DNA of 54,334 bases, taken from positions 1 to 54,334 of the forward strand of contig JAITRF010000082.1 of NCBI GenBank assembly GCA_031288535.1, given 5' to 3'. Position 1 is the stretch's first letter, and every line of letters begins with the position of its first letter. Below, one piece after another: positions 26,009 through 35,179 of this stretch. The position numbers and the translations under genes were made by a program. The notes beneath the pieces are model-generated. The model saw only the letters and a program-made list of their open reading frames with translations, did no database searches and was not told where the DNA came from. This DNA comes from Desulfovibrio sp. Lineage in GTDB: Bacteria > Desulfobacterota > Desulfovibrionia > Desulfovibrionales > Desulfovibrionaceae.

Positions 26009-26135
26009 GCCGCGAATCTCAAAGACATATGTCATAATATTCTGAATTAACAATATAAAATTTTAGATGCATCAGCCCTGGATCCCGGGCCGGGCGGGCT
26101 TTCCTTCGCGCGCGAATTGCAGTAGAAGGTGTGTC

Positions 26136-27155
26136 ATGAGCGAAAACAACGCTTCATCGGCGGCGCCGGAGAACGATATCCACTTTGCCGAGCAGAGCCT
26201 GGACTTTGCGGATACGGCTTTCGCCAGGGAACTTTTCGGCCCGCGCAACGCGAACCTGGACACCCTGGCCAGACGCTCCGGGCTGCACATAGCCGCCTGC
26301 GGGAGCCGGGTTACCCTCAAGGGGGAAGCCAAGGCCTGCGATCTGACCCGCAACCTCCTGCTCCAGATCTATGACCTGCTGCACGCCGGGCTGCGCCTGA
26401 ATCCCCAGGATCTGCCCCACGCCTACGCGGTTCTGGAAAAAAAACCGGAATTCGCCCTGGACAGTCTGTACCGGGAGACGATTTTCTCCTCCGGCGCGCG
26501 CCGCAGCATCGTGGCGAGGACCCTGTCGCAACGCGAATACTCCGCGTCCCTGCTCAACAGCGACATGACCTTCGCCGTAGGTCCGGCCGGAACCGGCAAG
26601 ACCTATCTGGCCGTCGCCGCGGCCCTTTCCCTGCTCCTGTCAAAAAAGGTAAGACGTATCATTCTCACCCGCCCTGCCGTGGAGGCGGGCGAGCGCCTGG
26701 GTTTTTTGCCCGGCGATCTGGCGGAAAAGGTAAACCCCTATCTGCGCCCTTTGTATGACGCCATGCACGATATGCTGGACCCGGAAAAAACGGCGGAGAT
26801 GATCGCCTCCGGCGTAATCGAGATCGCCCCCCTGGGCTTCATGCGCGGGCGAACCTTGAACGACGCCTTCGTCATTCTGGACGAAGCCCAGAATACCACC
26901 CCGGAACAGATGAAGATGTTCGTGACGCGGCTCGGTCTGGGTTCCCGGGCGGCGATCACCGGCGACGTCACGCAGATCGATCTGCCCAGGGGTCCGGACG
27001 GCGCGCGCCGCTCCGGGCTGGTGCAGGTTCTGCGGATACTGCAGGGGGTCGAGGGGATAAACGTAATCTATTTTCACAAGGACGATGTGATACGCCACCC
27101 GCTTGTGGCGCGCATAATAGAAGCTTATGACGCATACCAGACAAATTCCGGATAA
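26136..27155 (+). CDS. phoH: PhoH-family ATPase
   Basis: The 339-residue protein has an N-terminal KH-like region and a P-loop domain. Walker A is VGPAGTGKT, followed by LTRPAVEAGERLGFLPGD, Walker B FVILDEAQNTT, and the motif ITGDVTQIDLPRG, all standard for PhoH/YbeZ. The family partners YbeY in rRNA processing and RNA quality control. ATG 26136 (MSENNASS) was chosen; the upstream extension lies in the intergenic repeat region. It overlaps the following 7TM-HD gene by 29 bases and starts the unit phoH, pgpH-like, chemoreceptor, ybeY. Confidence 0.93.
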   Translation: MSENNASSAAPENDIHFAEQSLDFADTAFARELFGPRNANLDTLARRSGLHIAACGSRVTLKGEAKACDLTRNLLLQIYDLLHAGLRLNPQDLPHAYAVLEKKPEFALDSLYRETIFSSGARRSIVARTLSQREYSASLLNSDMTFAVGPAGTGKTYLAVAAALSLLLSKKVRRIILTRPAVEAGERLGFLPGDLAEKVNPYLRPLYDAMHDMLDPEKTAEMIASGVIEIAPLGFMRGRTLNDAFVILDEAQNTTPEQMKMFVTRLGLGSRAAITGDVTQIDLPRGPDGARRSGLVQVLRILQGVEGINVIYFHKDDVIRHPLVARIIEAYDAYQTNSG

Positions 27156-29367
27156 GGCCCACACCGGCCTTTCCCTGTTCATTGAGAGGCTTAACGGAAA
27201 ACTGCCGCCCAAAGCCTTCTTTCTTCTGGGCGCGGTGATTGTGCTTTTGTCCGTCCCGGCGGCTCTGGACATGACTCCACGCCCGCTTCCGCTTCTGGAA
27301 GGACAGATAGCCCCGGCGGACATAACCGCGGACAGCAGCTTCATCTACCGCAACGCCGAAGCCACCCGGGCCAGACAGGACCTGGCGCGCAAAATGCAGC
27401 CGCTGGTGCTGGACCTGGTCACCCTGTCCCCGGAACGCATGCGCGAGCGCCTGCAGGACGTGTTCCTGGCCGCGAACAACGCCTTCACCCCGGAAGAAAA
27501 GGAAATCCTGCGCAAAGACCTTGCGAAAAGCCTGGATATGGAACTGGACGACGAGGACATTACGGCCCTGGCCTCCAACTCCCTGCAGGCCGCGGCCATG
27601 CAAAAGATGCTGCCTCTCATGGAAAAGACCGTCAATTCCGGGGTATTGCCCGAACTCTCGGTTCTCGGCGCCTATCCGGGAGGGGCGCTGGTGCGCAACC
27701 TCGACACCGGCGAAGAACGCCTGATCCTGAACAGCTTTGAAATTCCGGACGTCAAGAGGCTGGAACTCAGCCTTTCCCAGGAAATAAACCGGCTTGGCCT
27801 GCCCACCGGGCAAAAACGGCTGCTCGGCCTGATCTTCTCCGCTTACATCAGACCCACGCTCATTCCCAATTTTGAGGCCACCAAGGTCAGGGCCGACGCC
27901 ATGGCCGCCCAGGTCTTCCCGGTCGTGCAGCGGGTGCAGCGCGGCGAAATCATCCTGCGCAGGGGCGAGAGTGTCAGCCTGGAACAGCAGCACAAGATTC
28001 AGGTTTATATCCAGAACAAGGGCGAGCGCTTCAACACAAAGGCCTTTCTGGGCACCGCCCTTTTCGGTCTGCTCATATCCGTCGGCCTGCTTTTTTCGCC
28101 CAGCGCGAACCAGGGCGCGAGCATGGTCAACAAGGATTTCATCTTCCTCGCGTCGCTGCTGCTCATTTTTGCCCTGCTGGCCAAGGGGCTGGCCGTACAC
28201 GGGGCGCAGATAGCGGAAACTTCCGCCAAATTCCTTCCGGAAAGCCTCACCTTCGCCATGCCCATAGCCGGGGCCGCCTCCCTGTCCGCGCAGATTTTTT
28301 CCGCGCGGCGCTATCTGGTCACTGGCCTTTTGTTGTCTTTGTTCTGCACCGTGATGACGGGCGCGGGCATGGCGATTTTCCTGTTCTACTTTCTCTCCGC
28401 CATGCTGGGCACCTGGCTGACCTACCGCAACACCTCGCGCAGCGACGTGGTCTGGTCCATGCTTCCCCTGACCGTGGGTCTTACGTCCATGTGGGCGGCC
28501 GCCACCATGATCCAGGGCGGCGCGCATACCCGCTATCTCTCCGAGGTGATCGCCCTGCTCGGCGGAGGGGTGTTCTTTTCCATGCTGGTGACCTTCGCCC
28601 TCACCCCTCTGGTGGAAATAGCCTTCGGCTATACCACGCGCTTCCGGCTCATGGAACTGCTGAACCTGGAACAGCCCCTGCTTCAGGACCTCGTGCTCTC
28701 CGCCCCCGGCACCTACCACCACTCGCTTATCGTTTCCAACATGTGCGAAGCCGGGGCCAAGCGCATCGGCGCCCAGGCCCTGCTCTGCAAAGTGGCCGCG
28801 CTCTACCACGACATCGGCAAGGCCCCGAAGGCCGGATATTTCATCGAAAACCAGGCGGACGACGACAACCCCCACGACCGCCTGACGCCCTCCATGAGCG
28901 CCCTCATCCTCATCTCCCACGTCAAGCAGGGCATAGAACTGGCCAGACGGCACCGCCTGGGGAGGGAGGTCACGGACATCATGGGACAGCACCACGGCAC
29001 AAGCCTGATCCAGTATTTCTACAACAAGGCCCAAGGGCTGATTGACGCGCCGCCGCCCGAAGAAGACGATTTCCGCTACCCCGGCCCGAAACCGCAAAGC
29101 CGGGAAGCGGCCATCGTCATGCTCGCGGATATCGCCGAAGCCTCCGCCAGAACTCTGGACGATCCCTCGCCGCAACGTCTGCTCCAACATATAGACGGGG
29201 TGATGAAAAACACTTACGCTTCCGGACAGCTCGACGAATGCACCCTGACGCTGAGAGACCTGCATGACCTGACGGACAGTTTCTATCAGGTTCTGCGCGG
29301 CCAGCATCACCACCGCATCAATTATCCCGGCCCGGACGCCGGAAACGGCAAGCGCGCCAAGTGCTGA
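27127..29367 (+). CDS. pgpH: 7TM-HD domain protein (PgpH-like cyclic-dinucleotide phosphodiesterase)
   Basis: The 746-residue protein has one N-terminal membrane segment, an extracytoplasmic 7TMR-HDED domain (about 50-300), about six or seven membrane segments, then a cytoplasmic HD domain. Its metal-binding HD is in LYHDIGKAPK, with His pairs in TYHHSLIVSN and MGQHHGTS. In Gram-positive bacteria PgpH hydrolyses c-di-AMP; in this lineage the substrate is not established, although the phoH-pgpH-ybeY arrangement is conserved. It overlaps phoH by 29 bases. The downstream gene starts 46 bases after its stop. The fold assignment is strong; the substrate is inference. Confidence 0.9.
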   Translation: MTHTRQIPDKAHTGLSLFIERLNGKLPPKAFFLLGAVIVLLSVPAALDMTPRPLPLLEGQIAPADITADSSFIYRNAEATRARQDLARKMQPLVLDLVTLSPERMRERLQDVFLAANNAFTPEEKEILRKDLAKSLDMELDDEDITALASNSLQAAAMQKMLPLMEKTVNSGVLPELSVLGAYPGGALVRNLDTGEERLILNSFEIPDVKRLELSLSQEINRLGLPTGQKRLLGLIFSAYIRPTLIPNFEATKVRADAMAAQVFPVVQRVQRGEIILRRGESVSLEQQHKIQVYIQNKGERFNTKAFLGTALFGLLISVGLLFSPSANQGASMVNKDFIFLASLLLIFALLAKGLAVHGAQIAETSAKFLPESLTFAMPIAGAASLSAQIFSARRYLVTGLLLSLFCTVMTGAGMAIFLFYFLSAMLGTWLTYRNTSRSDVVWSMLPLTVGLTSMWAAATMIQGGAHTRYLSEVIALLGGGVFFSMLVTFALTPLVEIAFGYTTRFRLMELLNLEQPLLQDLVLSAPGTYHHSLIVSNMCEAGAKRIGAQALLCKVAALYHDIGKAPKAGYFIENQADDDNPHDRLTPSMSALILISHVKQGIELARRHRLGREVTDIMGQHHGTSLIQYFYNKAQGLIDAPPPEEDDFRYPGPKPQSREAAIVMLADIAEASARTLDDPSPQRLLQHIDGVMKNTYASGQLDECTLTLRDLHDLTDSFYQVLRGQHHHRINYPGPDAGNGKRAKC

Positions 29368-29413
29368 AAAATGGGGCTGCCTGGAAGGAGTGAAAAAGGG
29401 AGGGCGCGCAAAC

Positions 29414-31135
29414 ATGAGAAATCTGATAACCAGCGATCATGAGAAATGCGTGGGATGCAACCGCTGCATCCGCGTATGCCCTGTGTCGGAAGCCAATGTG
29501 GCCCAGATGGAAGACGGCCACGACAAGATCCACATTGACGACAACAAATGTATCGCCTGCGGGGCGTGCCTCGAGGCCTGCCAGCACGGCGTGCGCGATT
29601 TTGTCGACGACACCGCGCGCTTTTTCGAAGACCTGAGTCATGGAAAACCCATCTCCCTTTTCTTCGCGCCGGCCAGCCGCTCCAATCTGGAAAACTGGAA
29701 GCGGATTCTGACCTTGCTCCGCGACATGGGCGTGCGTAAAGTCTACGACGTTTCCCTGGGCGCGGACATCTGTACCTGGGCGAACATACGCTATATCCAG
29801 CAAAAAAAGACCGCGTCGGTCATCACCCAGCCCTGTCCCGTCATCGTGAACTACATTCTGAGACACCGTCCGGAACTTCTGCCGTACCTCTCGCCCGCGC
29901 AATCGCCCATGTTGTGCACGGCCATCTATATGCGCAAATATCAGGGCATAACCGACAGACTGGCCGCCCTGTCGCCATGCGTCGCCAAAAGCAACGAATT
30001 CGAGGACACAGGCGATCTGGTGTCTTACAACGTCACGTTCATCAAGCTGGAAGAATACATCAGGGAACACCGCCTCGTTCTCCCCGAAAAAGAAAGCGGC
30101 TACGATCATATCGATTCCGCTCTGGGTTCCATTTTCTCCATGCCGGGAGGCTTGAAGGAAAACGTCGAATTCATGCTCGGCAAGGAGTTGCGCATCGACA
30201 AAAGTGAAGGGCAGAACGTCGTCTACCGCAAGCTGGACGCTTTCGCCAAAGAACCCGTCGATAACCTGCCGGCTCTGTTCGACGTGCTGAACTGCCCGGA
30301 AGGCTGCAACCAGGGAACCGGCTGTCGGCACAACAGCAGTTTTTTCGCGATTAACAAGGCAATGGACGCGGCGCGGCATAACGCGGTGAAAGAGCGTGAT
30401 CGGGAGTATTTTGAAGAGATGTACCGGACGTTCGACAAAACGCTCAGGCTCTCCGACTTCTTGCGGCGGTATTACACCAGGCCGGCCCGGAGCATACACT
30501 ACAACGACGACGCCGTTGAAGACGCCTTCCGCCAGCTTGGCAAAATGGACGATCTGTCGCGTAATTTCGACTGCGGCGCCTGCGGTTCCGATACTTGCCG
30601 GAGCATGGCGATCAAAATCGCCCGGAAAATCAACATACCGGAAAACTGCATCCATAAAGCCCATGCCGACTTGCAGGACAAAGTCGCTCAAGTGCTGAAC
30701 TGGCAGCACAACGCCGATTCCATCCTGACCCTGCATAAAGACAGCGCGCGCATCAAGGATTTTGCCGACAGGATAGTAAAAGACCTGGCCAACGTGAAAA
30801 CCACGATCGGCACTTATGAAACCATGACGAAGGATATCAACAAAATCGCCTCGAATATCCACATGATCTCCCTGAACGCTTCCATCGAAGCCGCCAGGGC
30901 CGGGATATACGGCAAACCGTTCAGCGTGGTGGCCGAGGCCATACGCAGCCTGGCAAGTGAAACCCAAAAGACGATTATGAATATAACCTCGACATCCGTG
31001 GAGACAAAAAAGGCCATGGACGGCATAACCGAAATGGTCGTCGCCATCGGAAACGACATCACAAAGTCCCACGACAACATCAGCAAACTCACCAGCACCA
31101 CAATGGAAATGCTTGAAACGGACAAGACGGAGTAA
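29414..31135 (+). CDS. soluble chemoreceptor with ferredoxin and [FeFe]-hydrogenase-like sensory domains
   Basis: The 573-residue protein has no membrane segment. It starts with two [4Fe-4S] motifs (CVGCNRCIRVCP, CIACGACLEAC). An Fe-hydrogenase large-subunit-like domain follows, with PCPVIVN, SPCVAKSNEFE and NCPEGCNQGTGC in place of hydrogenase motifs L1, L2 and L3. A four-cysteine FeS segment (DCGACGSDTCRSMA) comes next, and an MCP signalling hairpin (MISLNASIEAARAG, FSVVAEAIRSLA) ends the protein. The four cysteines expected to hold the H-cluster are kept by eye. The proton-relay cysteine of TSCCP is replaced (TQPCP), as in sensory rather than catalytic members. It probably senses H2 or redox state and signals to CheA/CheW. 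Confidence 0.85.
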   Translation: MRNLITSDHEKCVGCNRCIRVCPVSEANVAQMEDGHDKIHIDDNKCIACGACLEACQHGVRDFVDDTARFFEDLSHGKPISLFFAPASRSNLENWKRILTLLRDMGVRKVYDVSLGADICTWANIRYIQQKKTASVITQPCPVIVNYILRHRPELLPYLSPAQSPMLCTAIYMRKYQGITDRLAALSPCVAKSNEFEDTGDLVSYNVTFIKLEEYIREHRLVLPEKESGYDHIDSALGSIFSMPGGLKENVEFMLGKELRIDKSEGQNVVYRKLDAFAKEPVDNLPALFDVLNCPEGCNQGTGCRHNSSFFAINKAMDAARHNAVKERDREYFEEMYRTFDKTLRLSDFLRRYYTRPARSIHYNDDAVEDAFRQLGKMDDLSRNFDCGACGSDTCRSMAIKIARKINIPENCIHKAHADLQDKVAQVLNWQHNADSILTLHKDSARIKDFADRIVKDLANVKTTIGTYETMTKDINKIASNIHMISLNASIEAARAGIYGKPFSVVAEAIRSLASETQKTIMNITSTSVETKKAMDGITEMVVAIGNDITKSHDNISKLTSTTMEMLETDKTE

Positions 31136-31281
31136 TTCCGGTTCCGGATGAGCAAGCGCTTTTTGCGCGACATTCGCAATTTGTACCGGAAATGCAACGG
31201 CATATCGACTGCCGCCGTAAAGCGCCGAAGCGGGCGCGCCTTTCCGCATTCAAACCCGTTTGAACGCAACCTGGTATCGGA

Positions 31282-31824
31282 ATGGCAAACAGGGCAAGCG
31301 TGAGCATCGAGCCGGGGTCGGCCCTGAAAATACCTCTGGATGCGGAGCGGCTGCGCCGGATCCTGGAGCTTTTCTGCAAAGTCGGCGGGCAGAACAACGC
31401 GCGGCTTGAGCTTGCGGTCACGGACGACGCAAGGATGGAGACCCTGCACCGGCAAAGCCTGAATCGCAAGGGCCCTACCAATATCCTCTCTTTTCCGGCC
31501 AAAGGCTCCTTAGGAGGGAACTCCCCTGGTCTGTCCGGGAAACTTTCCGGGGAGCTTTCTGGTGAGCTTTCCGGAGATTTGTCCGGGGAACTCCCGGAGC
31601 GCCTTTCCCGCGCGCCGAAAACAAAGGAGGCGGTTTTTCTCGGCAGTCTGGTCCTGTCCGCCGACACTCTGGAACGCGAAGCCTTCCTCTACGGGCAGGA
31701 TGCGGCGGATTACTGCCTGCGCCTGCTGGCGCACGGCTTCGCCCATCTGCTCGGGCACGGGCACGGGCCGGAAATGGCGAAGTTCGAGGAAGGGCTTGCG
31801 GAAGCGGGCCGTACGCTTGTCTGA
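31282..31824 (+). CDS. ybeY: endoribonuclease YbeY
   Basis: YbeY takes part in 16S rRNA 3' maturation and ribosome quality control. The 180-residue protein has the zinc motif AHGFAHLLGHGHG (His at positions 0, 4 and 10, matching HGxxHxxGxxH) and the strand TNILSFPA. Between that strand and FLGSLVLS is an insertion of about 30 residues. It is built on five in-frame 12-base repeats coding Leu-Ser-Gly-Glu/Lys/Asp (31531-31590), which are absent from ordinary YbeY. The usual Tyr-Asp before the third His is His-Gly. It completes the phoH unit; a gap of 146 bases separates it from the chemoreceptor gene. Confidence 0.9.
   Translation: MANRASVSIEPGSALKIPLDAERLRRILELFCKVGGQNNARLELAVTDDARMETLHRQSLNRKGPTNILSFPAKGSLGGNSPGLSGKLSGELSGELSGDLSGELPERLSRAPKTKEAVFLGSLVLSADTLEREAFLYGQDAADYCLRLLAHGFAHLLGHGHGPEMAKFEEGLAEAGRTLV
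31531..31590 (+). repeat. 12-base tandem repeat inside ybeY
   Basis: Five near-identical 12-base units (CTTTCCGGGGAG type) encode LSGK, LSGE, LSGE, LSGD and LSGE. The frame is kept. The repeat falls in a surface loop between conserved strands. Confidence 0.88.
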
Positions 31825-31935
31825 TGCAGGCGTTCAAGCGGGCTCGATTGCCTTGCGCCAGGGTTTTTAGTGTTTCACGTGAAACTGTCCGTCCCGAGGC
31901 CGAACGCCTGAACTCCACACCACAAAGGAGGCTGT

Positions 31936-32643
31936 ATGCGCATTGGTGAAATCAGGAGAACCGACTCCAAAATCGTTCAAGGATTCCAGAACCTGTTGGA
32001 CAAGCATGATTCCGTGACCTGCGCGGTTTCCGACTGCATGGGGCGGTACAACGCCATGACCGGGGACATGCGCCCGCTCTTCCCCGGCATACGTCTGGTC
32101 GGGGTGGCCGTAACCGTCAAAACCCTGGCGGCCGACATAGGAACGGTGTTTAAAGCCATCGATCTGAGCCAGCCGGGAGATATCGTGGTGGTGGACGCCA
32201 GAGGGTCGCTGAACACGGCTTTCTGGGGTGAAAACATGACCCTCTCGGCGATGAACCAGGGCATCCTGGCGGCGGTGATCGACGGAGCAACCCGCGACGT
32301 GGAGGAAATCATAAAGCTCAAATTCCCGGTGATCAGCAAGGGGATAGTGCCCAATGTGGCGGCGGTCTCGGCGTACGGACACATCAACGTCACTGTGCAG
32401 TGCGCCGGGGTGAGCGTCTCGCCCGGCGACATAGTGCTCATAGACGGCAACGGGGTTGTGGTGATCCCGCAGGCGGAGGCTCGGGATATCCTGGACAAGA
32501 CCAATGTTCTGATGGGACGCGAGCACATCATAACGGAAAAATTGCAAAAGGAAAAAACGACCATCGGCAAGCTGGTCAATATCGACCGCATCGCCGGCGC
32601 GAATTTTGACTATCAGGTGGTGGCGACGGAAAAAGACATGTGA
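31936..32643 (+). CDS. RraA-like aldolase/decarboxylase-family protein
   Basis: The 235-residue protein belongs to the RraA / 4-hydroxy-4-methyl-2-oxoglutarate aldolase family. It has VSDCMGRYNAM near the N-terminus, PGDIVVVDARGS, and the active-site motif VIDGATRDVEEI (Asp and Arg that bind the divalent metal and 2-oxo acid). The family includes HMG aldolases, oxaloacetate decarboxylases and the RNase E inhibitor RraA, which lacks the metal chemistry. The retained DGxxRD favours an enzyme. A strong AAAGGAGG lies 6 bases before ATG 31936. It appears monocistronic, so the substrate cannot be inferred from neighbours. Confidence 0.87.
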   Translation: MRIGEIRRTDSKIVQGFQNLLDKHDSVTCAVSDCMGRYNAMTGDMRPLFPGIRLVGVAVTVKTLAADIGTVFKAIDLSQPGDIVVVDARGSLNTAFWGENMTLSAMNQGILAAVIDGATRDVEEIIKLKFPVISKGIVPNVAAVSAYGHINVTVQCAGVSVSPGDIVLIDGNGVVVIPQAEARDILDKTNVLMGREHIITEKLQKEKTTIGKLVNIDRIAGANFDYQVVATEKDM

Positions 32644-32655
32644 GAGGCGATCCCC

Positions 32656-32696
32656 TCGCCGGATAGAAATTGCGTTCCGCGATTTTTATCCGGCGA
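32656..32696. terminator. long near-perfect hairpin between the convergent rraA-like and priA genes
   Basis: TCGCCGGATA (32656-32665) pairs perfectly with TATCCGGCGA (32687-32696). The inner bases continue pairing (AAATTGCG with CGCGATTT) around a TTC loop, so 41 bases form one stem with a single mismatch. It fills the whole convergent gap and probably terminates both transcripts, although no T-run follows. Confidence 0.55.
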
Positions 32697-32698
32697 AC

Positions 32699-35080
32699 CT
32701 ACAGCATATTCAACGGATCAAGGTCCAGGCGCAGTTTCAGGCCGCCTTTCCCGGTCGCCCGGCAGGCGAAAAGATACAGATCGCGCATGTCTTGCCAGTC
32801 TTCGCCCTTTATCAGGCAATGCCTGCGCACCCGCCCTTTGAGCACATGCAAAGGCGCGGGGGCCGGGCCGAGCAGGGTCAGCCCCAGCTCTCCCGCCTTG
32901 GCGCGCAGGCTCTGTCCCAGAGCGGCGGCTTCTTCCCCTCCGCCGGAGTAGTCCAGGGCATGGCTTATGCGGATCAGGCCCAGACGCACGAAGGGCGGGT
33001 AGCGGCGCAGCTTGCGCAGGGCCGTTTCCCTGGCGAAAAAACCCTCGTAATCGGCCCTGCGCACAAAATCCCAGCAATAATGCCCCGGATCCCTGGTTTC
33101 GATCAGCACCCGGCCGCTCTTCCCGCCCCGGCCGGAGCGCCCCGAGGCCTGGAGGATAAGCTGGAAAGTGCGCTCCGCAGCCCGGTAATCCGGCAGATTC
33201 AGGCCCTGGTCCGCTTCGGCTATGACCGCCAGGGTCACGTCTGGGAAATGGTGGCCCTTGGACAGCATCTGCGTGCCCACCAAAATCTGCGCCTCCTTGC
33301 GGGCAAAAGCCGCGAGGATTTCCTCCATGCGCCCCGGACGCTGCGCGCTGTCGCGGTCCAGGCGCAAGATGCCCGTACCCGGCGGCAAAAGCGGGGCCAG
33401 CCCCTCTTCCAGCTTCTCCGTGCCCTCGCCCATGGGCAAAAAGTTCAGCCCCCCGCAAACCGGACAGGGAGAAGGAAAAACCAGCGACCAGCCGCAGTAA
33501 TGGCAGACCAGACGCTCACGCCCCTTGTGATAGGCCAGGGCTATGTCGCAATGCGGGCAGCGGGCCGTGCCGCCGCAGTCCAGGCAATACATGACGGGTG
33601 CGTAGCCGCGCCGGTTGAGGAGGATGACGGCCTGCTCCCCGCGCTCCACCACCTCCGCAAGGGCCTCAAGACTCTCCGGGGACAGAAGCGGCGCCTCCGC
33701 GCCGGACGCTTTGCCGCTTCGGACAAGGCCGACTTCGGGAAGATTGCCGCCCACCCTCTCCTTCAGAACATGCAAGGGGATCGCCCCCTCCCTGGCCGCA
33801 TGAAAGCTCTTCAGATCCGGGGTGGCGGAACCGAGCAGCAGAAGCGCCTTTTCCTGATGCGCCCTGAACCAGGCCACTTCTTTGGCGGAATAGTTGATCA
33901 GGCCCTCGTCCTGCTTGAAAGAAGCGTCGTGTTCCTCGTCCAGGACGATCAGCCCGATGTTCTCAAGCGGCAAAAGCAGGGCCGAGCGCGTGCCGACGAC
34001 AATACAGGGGCCGCCGGCTCCTTCCGCGAGACTGCGAAAGACGCGCTCCTTCGCGGCCGCGCCCTGGTAGCCGTGGTAGAAATGCCGCCGATGCGCGGGC
34101 GCAAGCGCAAAAGGGAGAAAGACCCGCGCCTCGTCTCTCAGCTTCATGGCCAAAGCCACTTCCGGGGCCAGCAACAGAACGGAGCGCCCGGATTTCAGCG
34201 TCCTGCGCGCAAGTTCCAGGTATATTGCCGTTTTGCCGCTGCCGGTCACCCCGAAAAGCAGGGCCGCCCCGCCCCGCCCGCCCTCAAGCGCCGGGAGCAG
34301 ATCCGCAAGAACCCGTTCCTGACCGCCGGTGAGAATTAAAGATTTTTCGCCCTGGCCGGGGCTGTGTTCAGCAGCGTCCTCCGGCCCTTCCTCCGGCGCG
34401 GGGCGGACGCGCACCAGCCCGCGCCGCGCGAGAACGGCAAGGGGGACGCGGGCGCTTTGGCCGAATCGCTTTTCAATCCGGCGGCGGCTGACTTCGCCGT
34501 TTTCCAGGAGAAATTCCAGAAGCGCCTGCTGAATCTTCGCCGCCGGACGCACCGGCCAGGGGGGGTCGGAGGCCAGGACGCAAAGTTCGGCGTCCAGGGG
34601 ACTTAAGCCAGCGCGACGGGCCTCCGCCCGCCCGGAAAACCACAGGTTGGCGAGTTCTTTGCGCAGATCGGAAGATGCGCCGGCCAGATCGGCCGCGCCC
34701 AACTCCAGCACCCCGTCCTCACGGAAAAAACGGAAGCGGGTCTTGAGCAGGCGCAGCCCTTGGGGCAGCATGCCCGCAAGGATGCGCCCGAATTCATCCG
34801 AATGCCGCCCGGCGATCTGCCCGGCCAGTTCAAGATAGGCCGGGGACAAAAGCGGGCGTTTGTCCAAAGGCCAGACGACGGGTTTCAGGGCGAAATTTCC
34901 CTGTTCCCCGGCTTCGAAAGAACGCAGAACCCCGACCCGCAGGTGTTTGCCAAGCGGGACGACAAGGCGCTGTCCGACTGAAAAGGCCTGTTCAGGCAAA
35001 TCTTCCGGCAGGGCGTAGGTCAGATCGGAAAAGGGAGGGGACAGCAAGGCGACGCGCACGGTTGTTTTCCCCACGGACAT
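32699..35080 (-). CDS. priA: primosomal protein N' (replication restart helicase PriA)
   Basis: PriA reloads the replisome at repaired forks. The 793-residue protein has an N-terminal DNA-binding region (VGQRLVVPLGKHLRVGV). The DEAH-type helicase has Walker A FGVTGSGKT and box II VLDEEHDASFK. The zinc-binding insert has four CxxC pairs (CLDCGG, CPHC, CHYCG, CPVCGG), and motifs V and VI lie around QMLSKGHHFPDVTL and QASGRSGRG. Start taken at 35080: a GGAG on the coding strand is 6 bases ahead of this ATG and too close to the ATG at 35086. It is convergent with the rraA-like gene and upstream of it lies hup. Confidence 0.95.
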   Translation of the reverse strand: MSVGKTTVRVALLSPPFSDLTYALPEDLPEQAFSVGQRLVVPLGKHLRVGVLRSFEAGEQGNFALKPVVWPLDKRPLLSPAYLELAGQIAGRHSDEFGRILAGMLPQGLRLLKTRFRFFREDGVLELGAADLAGASSDLRKELANLWFSGRAEARRAGLSPLDAELCVLASDPPWPVRPAAKIQQALLEFLLENGEVSRRRIEKRFGQSARVPLAVLARRGLVRVRPAPEEGPEDAAEHSPGQGEKSLILTGGQERVLADLLPALEGGRGGAALLFGVTGSGKTAIYLELARRTLKSGRSVLLLAPEVALAMKLRDEARVFLPFALAPAHRRHFYHGYQGAAAKERVFRSLAEGAGGPCIVVGTRSALLLPLENIGLIVLDEEHDASFKQDEGLINYSAKEVAWFRAHQEKALLLLGSATPDLKSFHAAREGAIPLHVLKERVGGNLPEVGLVRSGKASGAEAPLLSPESLEALAEVVERGEQAVILLNRRGYAPVMYCLDCGGTARCPHCDIALAYHKGRERLVCHYCGWSLVFPSPCPVCGGLNFLPMGEGTEKLEEGLAPLLPPGTGILRLDRDSAQRPGRMEEILAAFARKEAQILVGTQMLSKGHHFPDVTLAVIAEADQGLNLPDYRAAERTFQLILQASGRSGRGGKSGRVLIETRDPGHYCWDFVRRADYEGFFARETALRKLRRYPPFVRLGLIRISHALDYSGGGEEAAALGQSLRAKAGELGLTLLGPAPAPLHVLKGRVRRHCLIKGEDWQDMRDLYLFACRATGKGGLKLRLDLDPLNML

Positions 35081-35179
35081 GAGCATCTCCGTGCGATGGT
35101 TTACGGCGCGACATCCTGTCGCGCCGTTCCATTTTCAGACGTAACTTGCGGAAACTTGATACGAAAAAATATCGACCGA

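Noticed and set aside
26968..29415. 815-codon minus-strand frame opposite the 7TM-HD gene
   Set aside because: Antisense shadow with Gly/Gln/Arg-rich low-complexity translation and no recognisable domain.
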